A stretch of 64,000 nt of DNA. It comes from Chondrus crispus (lineage: Eukaryota; Rhodophyta; Florideophyceae; Gigartinales; Gigartinaceae). The notes below the pieces were generated by a model. That model saw only the letters and a program-made list of their open reading frames with translations. It had not been told where the DNA came from and searched no databases. Numbering within the stretch: position 1 is the first letter of the stretch; every line of letters starts with the position of its first letter. The stretch covers positions 62,001-126,000 of the forward strand of contig NW_005178587.1 of the NCBI RefSeq assembly GCF_000350225.1, read 5' to 3'. This document shows, in pieces, positions 22,201 to 30,246 of the stretch. A program made the position numbers and the translations under genes.

Positions 22201-23053
22201 CATTATTAATAACGATTGGAAAAAACGGCTTTCATCTGCTCTTTATTCTGTAGACGGCAGTTGTGAAATGGAAGGCAAGGCAATCTCTTCAGTGGTCAAT
22301 CTCATTTGCGGACGAAGAAGAGACGTACATAACTATGTAACGAAAACGAACGGTGAGGCAGAGAAGGCTTTGAGTATTATTAGAAATGGGTTGTTGAAGC
22401 ACGTACTCGGAGCTCCATCTACTACTATTAACAACAACCCGAGAAGGGTGGAATGGGTCCTAAGTGAACGTACGGTAGATGCTGAAGGTTCATTCCATGC
22501 GACTATGACTTGTATTGCTGCCGACTTCATTGTAGAAGCGGGTCCCAATGACCCCAAATTCTTCGAAAAGGCATGTCGAATGAAAAAATCCCTGTACGGG
22601 TTTGGAGTTGTTACATCGCATTCAAGACCGCACGACATGCTCTCGAAAGGCTCTGCAGTTCAAGCACTCGTGTTCGATGACGAACCGCAAATTGTACCTA
22701 CACCTGCGGAAGATGAAAGAATTGCTTACATTGATGAGCTGCACGTAGCTTACTTTGCAATCGAAACATTTATGAAAATGCAGGATGCATATCAAGAGAC
22801 ACCTTTCGCTGTTGTCAAGAAATGCCAGTTCACTTCCGGATTTATTTATGTTGACGTCCACAAGCCATTTCAATTCTTGAAGCTCACGGACTCTGTCAGA
22901 AGAGTTGGACTAGTTCACGCCTGTCACAGTGACCGTACCACACAATGTCTTAAACCCGAAGAGAATAATTTGAGTTGCACTGCCTCGATCATGGAGGGGA
23001 ATATTTTCTACTGCTTATCCAGGCACGACGGTTACCCTCCTCGAATGGCTTAG
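19264..23053 (+). pseudogene. Tnp2-like CACTA transposase, one frameshift and one stop
   Basis: The frame from ATG 19264 covers an acidic N-terminus and a helical region (WKKLSVWQNIMAVLLVSG, FPDYSTVYRTLSPLLREW). It shifts by +1 between about 20093 and 20160, then runs to 23053 with a single in-frame TGA at 21257-21259. The core shows Tnp2 hallmarks: LLYSDGFSPFG, an L..PGVS segment, LLLFTDVVGFVSDYHEVGHV, then the paired-Cys APCNLCSF. The C-terminal part has FECAHQPLKQ, SNGHDAH and a DW..R motif. Total length of about 1,260 codons fits long CACTA transposases. It would cut and paste the element. The N-terminal start is the first ATG in a long open stretch. A truncated relative lies at 2700-3770. 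Confidence 0.68.
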
Positions 23054-23086
23054 TTCTCCGCATGTGTTCCCTGACTTATCGCTGCG

Positions 23087-23479
23087 TTGAAAATCGGAGC
23101 GGCCGTAGTTCCGGATGAGCAAGGAGTCGCCAGTGATGACCATCGCGAGATTGCAAAGCGACTAGTCGAAGCGCAGGCGCTTGAGAGACTGGAGAGCGTT
23201 GTCGAAGAGGAAGAAGCAGAACCGGCGGACAACGCTAATCCCCAATTACCCGAAGGCAATGAAGTCGCCCGGAGATTGGGGGGTGGAACAGAACAAAAAG
23301 CTGCTCGGAACAGAAGAAAAAAAGCGGAGAAGGAAGCAGAGTCGCAGCGCCGTGTTGAGGCGGAGCAGGCCAGCATCGCTACATGCGCACCGAAGATGCG
23401 TACAACGCACACACCAGTAATTCGCACAACCACGCTCGCACGCAGCAGCCCGACTTCCTTAACACCGAGCTCGGTGTAG
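23087..23479 (+). CDS. Hypothetical charged coiled-coil fragment
   Basis: A 130-aa frame directly after the transposase. It begins with acidic sequence (LVEAQALERLESVVEEEEAE) and continues with a Lys/Arg/Glu-rich helix (KAARNRRKKAEKEAESQRRV). It has no recognised family. It may be the captured end of a host protein or low-complexity chance coding. Confidence 0.25.
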   Translation: MKIGAAVVPDEQGVASDDHREIAKRLVEAQALERLESVVEEEEAEPADNANPQLPEGNEVARRLGGGTEQKAARNRRKKAEKEAESQRRVEAEQASIATCAPKMRTTHTPVIRTTTLARSSPTSLTPSSV

Positions 23480-23668
23480 CTCTTCAGCGCGACGAGCCGC
23501 AAGCGATAGGGAGTTTTCCAAGGAGCCACTTGTGATCATTCGCGCGCCGCACGGCCCGTGCGACGTGCGGCACGGGCAGACGACGAGGGCCCAATTAAAA
23601 ATAGATGAATGAAGTCATTGTAGAGACAGCCAATTAAAACACGTAGCACACATAAGTTTCACTCTCCG

Positions 23669-24187
23669 ATGTCGTTCGACATTTCCGATCTCCCGACACA
23701 ATATCGCACTACCGCTCGTAACCTGCACCCAGCTGCAACATTATCTGGCCTCCATGACTCCCACTCACCGCGCCTCCCACGGCTGAATTCTACATCTGAG
23801 CGGGAGAGGAAATCCTCTCGATCGTTTCATGCAGGATGGCGACCAACAAACCCCACACAGGCTCGCTCACGGCTCGGAGCTTGGCAGCAATTACTCACCA
23901 TGTATCGAATGTGTTTTCTTCTTCTCGGTTTCTTCATGCTATACTACTTCATATTTGCCAAACATCACTACCACGACAGCGAGATGCGTGCTATTCACGC
24001 CGATGTCGAAAAGCTTCTCCGTGAAACCAGCAATTCCATCCTCAGTGATAACCTCGTAGAAGCGGTACTTCCTGACAGGTTTAACGAGACACTCAATCAT
24101 AATCTCAGTACGCACAGATTTCAAACGAACACGCTCTTCTCCAGAGTTGTCTTCAGAATCCGTCCCATCGTTTCCAACCTTCATTGA
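23669..24187 (+). pseudogene. Fragment of a type II membrane protein
   Basis: After about 75 basic, Ser/Arg-rich residues there is one strong hydrophobic helix (MCFLLLGFFMLYYFIFA) followed by a polar stalk (HYHDSEMRAIHADVEKLLRE, then SNSILSDNLVEAVLP). This is the layout of Golgi-type single-pass enzymes, but no catalytic domain follows. The frame runs into the antisense fragment of another gene near 24120. Probably a captured 5' part of a host gene; the family is not recognised. Confidence 0.35.
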
Positions 24188-24930
24188 TCTGTAGACATCC
24201 CAGTCCGCATCGTCCACCCCAAACGTGTCCTCCTCCACATTTTTCTTCCCACGCCCTCTCCCTCGTCCCCTCCCCTGGCCCCTCCTTCTTCCCTTCCCAC
24301 TTCCTCTCTCGCGCCCCTTTGAGTTCCCTCGCCCTGGGTCTTCGTCGAAACCTGCATTGCTTCCTGCTTGTTGTGCCAACAACCTCATTCGTTCCCTTGC
24401 AGCCTGCCACCGCCGATCCCACCTCGCTTCGCGCGCGGCGTCCTTTCGATTTAAACGCTCAGCTAGCTCATCTCGCTCCGTTCGCAGTTCGGTCAGATAC
24501 TCTTGTGGCCTCTCCATGCCAATCTTCTCTATATCCTCAGCCTTCCTCTACGCTTCCGCCTTCGCCGCGAGCTTGACCCTTTCCCCCGTAACCGTGCTTC
24601 CGTAGCCCCGCAAAGCGCGCGCTCGTGCCGCTTTTGCTTGAGTTACGGCGCGCTCAGCTCTGACATCGACAGAAGCTCGTCTGCTCGTACGCGCTTCCAC
24701 CACGCCACCTCCGCTGCCCTTGCCTTTCCCGCGCTCAATTTGGCACGTTCGTCATCCACGAGCAGCTGCCGCTTGTCGATCTCTTGGTTCAGCGCTGTCG
24801 ACGATTCCCACTGTCCGACGCACATGGAAATGTAGTACTTGTCCTCATCTATATCCCTCATATCTTCAATACACAACCTCCTCCAGTGTATACGATGTAT
24901 CCACTGGCTCTGCCTCTGTCCCCGACACAT
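24120..24930 (-). pseudogene. Fragment resembling actin-related protein 5 (INO80 subunit)
   Basis: Read on the minus strand: a helical charged region (DKRQLLVDDERAKLSAGKA), a frame change near 24640 and an in-frame stop at 24548-24550. It continues with IEKIGMERPQEYLTELRTE (compare the ARP5 insert around a GM.SPEEL motif), a basic Gly/Arg-Lys linker, and the acidic DTFGVDDADWDVYRSM motif typical of ARP5. The actin fold itself is missing. ARP5 is a subunit of the INO80 chromatin remodeller. This piece is truncated on both sides and disabled, so it is a captured or duplicated fragment. The assignment rests on short motifs. Confidence 0.45.
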
Positions 24931-25025
24931 CCTTATACCTTCCGCCGGCTCTTGACATCTTCCACCGTGTCCACCGGCTCTGCCTCTGTCCCCGACACAT
25001 CCTTATCCCTTCCGCCGGCTCTTGA
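24900..25025 (+). repeat. Two-copy direct repeat, period 70 bases
   Basis: A 56-base block starting TCCAC(T/C)GGCTCTGCCTCTG occurs at 24900-24955 and again at 24970-25025 with two or three differences. Confidence 0.85.
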
Positions 25026-25477
25026 ATTCTTTTTATCCTGCATTAACTTCTTCAACCTCCTCCCATTATCAATTCTCGCCTGCTCCTCCGCGCTCGTCGC
25101 CGGCTTATCACTCGCCTCCCCAGTTTCCACCTTGACTGTCTTTGACACTTCGTCAAAGTTATCTGGTTCCTCTCTAATTTTCTTCCACTCGGCATCATAG
25201 CATGGCGCATGCGGGCGACATACGGTGGGGTTTGTAAGATTGGCATGGAGGAGCCTGAGAAGGCGGCCACAATGTGGACGACCCGAGATCGAAGATGAAG
25301 TCTTGCGAGTTGAGATGAGAGGGCGGGGCGCGGGGCGCGGTAGGCAGAGGGGACGGTGAAGGGGGGTGGAGGAGGGTCGATCAGATACACATCAGGGGGT
25401 GGGCGGATGACCTCTTTTTGCTCGACCATGGCGGGGGATGTGCGTGGTATTTGGGGTAAGTCGGCAGGGTTGCGCAC
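24933..25477 (-). pseudogene. Unrecognised gene fragments, minus strand
   Basis: Two overlapping minus-strand frames (25477-25052 and 25148-24933) appear to be parts of one decayed gene: a Pro-rich segment (RPPPDVYLIDPPPPPFTVP), then in a shifted frame DAEWKKIREEPDNFDEVS and a charged tail (NGRRLKKLMQDKKNSRAGG). The middle piece faintly resembles a HAT/TPR-type helix. No confident family. Confidence 0.25.
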
Positions 25478-25658
25478 GACTTCGGAATCTGGTTGCCGAG
25501 AGAAAGGACGGGACGAAGCCCCGTTTGTCCTTTGGTGACTTCGGGAAACAAAACTTGGGGGTCTTGCCTGCCACGTGTAAAAAAAGACGAGCGTGCTTTT
25601 TCATGACGAATTCATAGTGACAGGAAGCCTTTCCCAAGGCTCAGACTACTGTACCGAA

Positions 25659-27047
25659 ATGCAGTCTCTGGTACCTGGGATACTAATTGAGGTCCTCTGG
25701 GACATCGAATTAACCAAAGGGGAAGGACGAAGGCGAGGTGAGAGAACGCTTGCATCCGTCTGGTGGCGGGCAGAGTTAGTAACTAAGGAAGTGGTCGAGG
25801 GAAGAGTGAAAGGGAAACTGAAATACGTGGCAAGGGAGGGGTTCGATGAACAACAAGCGATGGTGTGGATTCTTCCTGATTATATTCGCTTGGTGGAAGA
25901 TGACGCCACTCAGTTGCGGTGGCGTTATTATGAGTGCTCAGGACAGGTGAGCTATGAAACAGACGGAGAAAATTTTATTCGCCAGAGCGAAAATGGAGTT
26001 GGTGATGGGGAGGCGGTACAAAATTTGCGAATGTATAGCGTGGAGAGGAAAGTGGCTACGCTTTTATCTCGAGTTGAAGAAATCGAGCGCATGGTTGTTG
26101 GCCAGTTTCAATTCTTTTCTCGGATCGGGTCTGGATCAACGGCAGAACGGCAATGTGCACGTCTCCTAAATACTTTGAGACAGAAAACATTGGTACTCAT
26201 CCAGAAGCCGGTACCAAACTTCAAACCGCGACAAGGGGATACGGAGCAGGACACACACTACGAAGAGAGCTCTACCGGAAGCATTCGTTCAGTGGTAGAC
26301 TGCACCTTGGAAGAGTATGAGAACTTGGCCCGCGCTGTTCATTCGTTGTCCGATTCTGCCCAGTTCAAGCCCTCGTTCCAGGAAACCCAGTCTCTCGCAG
26401 CGTGCACCGAGCTCGCAGAGATAATTTTCCCATCATGCAAAGATTTGTGCACAGTTATTGGCATAAACTCTGTCGCGGACATGAGAAATATTGTGCGACG
26501 GAGGAAAGGAGGAGGAAAAGAAGGAACCGTGCATGAAGCAATTCGCATTATGGGGCTGTATGTCGCAGATGAGACCGATGAGAATTCGGCGGCGGCACTG
26601 CTGGTGGGAACATGTATGCCATACGTTCGTCGCAAGGCGACGGCCGATGCCCTTGTCCGAAAGAGCCGAGATTTCGATTTTCGAAGTATGTCGTACACTC
26701 ACCCTCTCTCATGTTCATCACTTCAAGCAGTTGACCTTGTAAGCAAGGTTTTGGCGGCAAGGCTTTCAGCCACACCGGGCGAGGTGTCGGAGGACGAGGC
26801 TGTAAAGACTGTTTTCTCGGAGTTGAAAACGTTCTCTTTCCGGTGGCGTCCGATGGTTCCCCCGAACAGTCGATTCTGGAGTACAGCTACATCCGTTTCT
26901 GAACACGTTTGCGGGTCTCTCGAAGTTGAGCTCCCCTACTTCATTATTAGAGGCTTTCAGGCCGTGTCCGAAGTCAGCTATTTGGTTACAGATGACTACT
27001 TGACGCACGTATTTTGTACAAAGGGTCAACCACACATGAGCACCTAG
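25659..27047 (+). CDS. CACTA-associated accessory protein, intact copy
   Basis: 463 aa from ATG 25659, preferred because homology to the second copy at 1304-2729 starts here; an upstream ATG at 25593 would add 22 residues. Residues 1-90 form a compact region with WWRAE and a V..ILPDYIRLVED end, possibly a small beta-rich domain. A predicted coiled coil follows (residues about 130-150, KVATLLSRVEEIERMV). The remaining 300 residues are mostly helical with conserved FQETQS and RDFDFRSM. No enzyme motif is visible. It is open throughout, in contrast to its frameshifted copy. It sits in the same element as the Tnp2-like gene and was found beside a Tnp2-like gene in both copies, so a TnpA-like DNA-binding role is plausible but unproven. 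Confidence 0.6.
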   Translation: MQSLVPGILIEVLWDIELTKGEGRRRGERTLASVWWRAELVTKEVVEGRVKGKLKYVAREGFDEQQAMVWILPDYIRLVEDDATQLRWRYYECSGQVSYETDGENFIRQSENGVGDGEAVQNLRMYSVERKVATLLSRVEEIERMVVGQFQFFSRIGSGSTAERQCARLLNTLRQKTLVLIQKPVPNFKPRQGDTEQDTHYEESSTGSIRSVVDCTLEEYENLARAVHSLSDSAQFKPSFQETQSLAACTELAEIIFPSCKDLCTVIGINSVADMRNIVRRRKGGGKEGTVHEAIRIMGLYVADETDENSAAALLVGTCMPYVRRKATADALVRKSRDFDFRSMSYTHPLSCSSLQAVDLVSKVLAARLSATPGEVSEDEAVKTVFSELKTFSFRWRPMVPPNSRFWSTATSVSEHVCGSLEVELPYFIIRGFQAVSEVSYLVTDDYLTHVFCTKGQPHMST

Positions 27048-27061
27048 TCACGTATGGCGCT

Positions 27062-27126
27062 ATATCTAAGCCGCGCCTCAGAAAGCGCACCTAGGTGGCG
27101 CGCTTTCTGAGGCGCGGCTTAGATAT
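27062..27126. repeat. Perfect inverted repeat, 27-base arms
   Basis: Arms 27062-27088 and 27100-27126 are exact complements (arm begins ATATCTAAGCCGCGCC) around the spacer ACCTAGGTGGC. The right arm is part of the SHMT coding fragment that follows, so the left arm is an inverted duplicate of that coding sequence. Confidence 0.92.
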
Positions 27127-27277
27127 TGGCCTGGAGATTCAGAAGGTCACCGGGAAGAAGCTCGTCGACTTTGAGCCGGCGCTCGAAGGGAACCAGGAGC
27201 TGGAACAGCTGAGAGAGGAGGTCGAAGAGTTTGCGTCCAAGTTTAGTATGCCGGGCGTTGATCCCGAGGCCGCGTAG
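27095..27277 (+). pseudogene. Serine hydroxymethyltransferase C-terminal fragment
   Basis: About 58 codons reading RFLRRGLDIGLEIQKVTGKK, then LVDFEPALEGNQELEQLR and ASKFSMPGVD before the stop. This is the characteristic last helix pair and FxMPG ending of SHMT, which interconverts serine and glycine on tetrahydrofolate. The catalytic PLP domain is absent and no start of its own is credible. The fragment begins at a palindromic breakpoint immediately after the accessory gene of the CACTA-like element. It is a captured 3' gene end. Confidence 0.75.
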
Positions 27278-27639
27278 AGCGGGGGTGGTGTGCGGTTTTT
27301 AAAGTTGCCACTCGTTGCTCGCCCTGGCTCGAGTTGGATTCAGTTTTGGTGGTAAATGTGTGAATTTGCTCCGCGGCTATTGAGTTTAAGCTGTTTTTCG
27401 TCGTGGCTAGTACTGCACGGTAGGGGGTTTGTACCAACAAGCCAATGTTTGATTTTGAGCGGGAGGTCGCGCAGGTGTGTAGGGACGAGTTCGTTGGTCT
27501 CTCTACAAACTTGGGTGGAGGCGAGACTCTTGTAGTAACGTAGACTTAGTACGAGGCCACACTCAAAACATGCAACCTGAGGGTTGGAATCGCCTCGAGC
27601 CCGCTGTCGAAATGAAACGATTTATTTAGAGACGCCTCG
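27278..27639. other. Spacer after the SHMT fragment
   Basis: No gene recognised. The first part could be the SHMT 3' untranslated region carried along with the coding end. Confidence 0.35.
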
Positions 27640-27828
27640 GTGTCCCAAGTACTAAGCCCATTTGGACTATTACTGTTGTGGCAAGGGAGTACGTCTACAT
27701 GCTACAATGCAATCACTGTGAACACGCTGTCATTAGTTTTCAAAGCCAAAGAGTGGTTGCTGGGCACTAAGAATTTTATTATTATGATTGATCACATGGC
27801 AGTGGAGATACTGTATCACGTAAGATAA
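27640..27828 (+). pseudogene. Retrotransposon RNase H fragment
   Basis: The 62-aa frame ends KAKEWLLGTKNFIIMIDHMA then VEILYHVR, matching the gypsy RNase H signature (leucine-rich helix, G..F...TDH.AL..L). Only this small part is present. It is an isolated insert between the SHMT and TMEM62 fragments. Confidence 0.4.
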
Positions 27829-27953
27829 GTTGCCTCGCACGACAGCACAAACAAAGTTATGGATGAGCACACCAACAAGACGAGCACGACGGCCTGTGCG
27901 TCCGTCTGAAAGATGCCTTGCGCCAAGCCAATTCACTCAAGACACTGCCCGCA

Positions 27954-28716
27954 ATGACGCACGCTCCGCGAACCATTCTCAACCGCGAGCTTCGCGCCGC
28001 CGCCATCCTCAGCATCCCCAAATGCATCTTCCTCATAATATTTCTGGCCCTCCTCCTGGAGTATGGCGTCCATCGCTACGCCCATCTCTCCGTCAATCCC
28101 TTCTGCAAAATCCCCCCTTCTCACACCCCCGCCGCGAGGCCCCCTGTCACTGTGCTACTACACATCTCCGATCTGCACGTCAACGACATAGACGACGGCT
28201 CCGCCAAGCGCAACTTGCGCCGCTTCCAGAACGACATCCTCCCGCGCTGGGCGCCTTTAGCCAGCGCCGTGCTCGTCTCCGGCGATCTCGTCAACGCCGT
28301 CGCCTCGCGTCGTTATCCATTCGGTGGCCGCAGCGCGCAGCTCGCCACCGAATGGGGATGGCTGAAGGAGTACGCCGCCCAGGTGAACAAGTCCGTGCCC
28401 TGGCTGACCGTCCACGGGAATCACGACACGTTTGGTACCTCTGTGCAGCAAAACCCGTACGTGGATACATGCGCTGCCACGAACGAACCAGTCCAGATGA
28501 CTAGGTTCAGGGGGAACCGCGAGGCTGCTGATGTGTTTGCGCTTGATTGCACGCTAGAGAAACCGCTTCACCGCCCGCTCAACTTTTTCGGTGATGGGCG
28601 ACGCGCGGCCGCGGCCCTGAATGAAGCGCTCTCTGAGGTGAATTCGAATGGGGATGCGGGGATGGCTCTGGGGTTTGGGCACTTCCCAACGGCGGTAATG
28701 GCGGGAGGGAGAGGTG
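27954..28716 (+). pseudogene. TMEM62-like metallophosphoesterase, N-terminal half
   Basis: Start placed at ATG 27954 (MTHAPRTILNREL); ATG 27918 in frame is an alternative. A hydrophobic segment (IPKCIFLIIFLALLLEYG) serves as signal anchor. The calcineurin-like phosphoesterase motifs follow in order: LLHISDLHVND, VLVSGDLVNA, LTVHGNHDTFG and GFGHFPTAV. The LNFFG motif before the last block is typical of TMEM62, an endomembrane protein. Coding homology stops at about 28716, where minus-strand SNF2 sequence begins; the frame then adds a few unrelated residues. The C-terminal half of a TMEM62-like gene is found inverted at 36496-37539. The frame itself has no stop, but the protein is cut in half. 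Confidence 0.78.
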
Positions 28717-28939
28717 TCAACCTGAGCAGCAATTCAAGAATAGATGCGTAGTTCTTCATGACTTTGCCTTCTCTGACAGATGTATCAAACTGGGTCTTGG
28801 TGCGGTCATGCAAGGCTGCATAGAAGTCGCGCTCTTCTGGAGAGGGTATCAAGCTAACGATTTCAACATGCTTCTTTGGCAAACAAATTATTGCACGGCC
28901 TTGGCAATCTTTTGTTGACTTTCTGCGACGCAATGTCAT
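28717..28939 (-). pseudogene. Rad5/HLTF-type SNF2 helicase fragment
   Basis: Seventy-odd codons on the minus strand reading MTLRRRKSTKDCQGRAIICL, PSPEERDFYAALHDRTKTQF and NYASILELLLRL. This block (LRR.K..KD..G, ERDFY..L..RTK..FD, NYASILELLLRL) lies between the ATPase lobes of Rad5/Rad16/HLTF-type DNA translocases. It begins and ends abruptly; the right-hand break falls exactly where TMEM62 homology on the other strand stops. Not a functional gene. Confidence 0.78.
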
Positions 28940-29027
28940 CGAAGAAATAATGGGCGCCTCTTGAAACCCAAAATACACAAAATGTGTGTACACAAATCAC
29001 CATTTTTGTGTACATTCACTGTAATTT

Positions 29028-29897
29028 GTGTCCATGGATATCATGTTCTTGCTGGAGGACACGTTTCAGACACCGTACCGCCAGATGATTCCGGTCGATG
29101 ATAACGACATGATGCAGGCCTTTCACCGCTACATGCGCCTCGAGCGCGTCTTCACCGGCTCGTGGCTCGGCGCCCTGCGAGGCGCCATGTCTAGCCCCGG
29201 GAGAGGCCTGGAACCGGTCAACCACACCCTCGATCTCATCGAGACCTGCCTCGGCGACTTTGAGGGCTCCTTCTTTTACCCGAGCCCGGAGCCCTCGTTC
29301 GTCGACATCTCTGTAAGTCCTCATCACCTTTGTCCTCGCTTTTTTTGCTTCTCCAAACAATGCCCGCCTGATCCTAACACCCCTTCCTCCCCAGCCACGA
29401 TCTTCGAGCGCGCGCGCTCCTCTCTCAAGTTCTGGCGCAACCTGAAGCTAGCCGACGGCCGCCCGAACCTACGCCGCTGGTTTGCCGCGCGGGACGCCTG
29501 GGAGCTCGCCACGTACCTGCAGAGCGACGACTGAACCCACATCGGCGCCCTGCCGCCGCAGATCGGTCCGGTGTCCTTCCTGCGCACGCGGAGTCCGGTG
29601 TCGCTGGCCGTCGAGACGGCCCGCAGCAAGCACGTGCTCAACGATGGCCATGAGGGCGCCCAACACCGTAAGCAGGCCGCCAACGCCATCTGCCGCAACC
29701 ACGCCGCTGTCACGAAGGACGCCATGCGCGGCGTCAAGGGATGCCCGGACGAGTTTCATAGCGTCACGGACTTTGCTTTCAGGGTGCTTAGCGAGGTCGT
29801 GTTGGACCCGTCTAAGCTGGAGGGGGCGGAGATCCGGGTTAGGGAGACTGCTAAGACCGAAGAATGGGTCATGCTTGGACATGCTCTTCGGTTTGAA
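29028..29897 (+). pseudogene. Glutathione S-transferase-like C-terminal domain, with stop
   Basis: Frame: MQAFHRYMRLERVFTGSWLG, DLIETCLGDFEGSFFYPSPE, PSFVDIS, then FERARSSLKFWRNLKLADGR and WFAARDAWELATYLQSDD. A TGA at 29532-29534 follows, and the frame continues with THIGALPPQIG and a helical end. The layout (all-helical domain, substrate loop, SD.TH..LPPQ.G end) matches a GST-C family seen in plants and algae. A splice-like GTAAGT at 29313 and CTAAC...CCCAG ending at 29394 bracket 82 bases without homology, but removing them does not keep the frame. The thioredoxin-fold N-terminus is missing. It is a 5'-truncated, disabled copy. Confidence 0.6.
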
Positions 29898-30246
29898 CGA
29901 GTGAGATGCTGCTCGGAAAAAGTTGGGGGATACATGGTGGTGCAATTCGTTCATTCATTGGGTGACTATGGAGGTAGGATAAACTATATCGGTTCCGCCC
30001 TGTTCACTCTTGCCGACATGAGCAGCCGAAATGATTTTTTCGAATGCTGATCGCACCCCTCATGCGATTTTCGCGAGTGATGTCCTCCACTAGAACGAGC
30101 TCCGACTTTTCCACCTGCTCTAATACTGCAGCTTCTGATAGTGAAGGCGTGCGATTGTTGGCATGCAGCTTAGCGCGTACTGCTGAACCCGTCTTGACAC
30201 TGGTCGTGCAAATCCGAACTTTACGTAACCTATCAGGGCAGAAATG
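29898..30246. other. Spacer without recognised gene
   Basis: Contains only short frames; nothing recognised. Confidence 0.35.

Noticed and set aside
24225..24605. Plus-strand 126-aa frame, Pro/Leu/Ser-rich
   Set aside because: It is the antisense shadow of the ARP5-like fragment, whose minus-strand motifs are far more specific.
29469..29954. Minus-strand frame across the GST region
   Set aside because: GC-rich antisense shadow of the GST-like coding strand.
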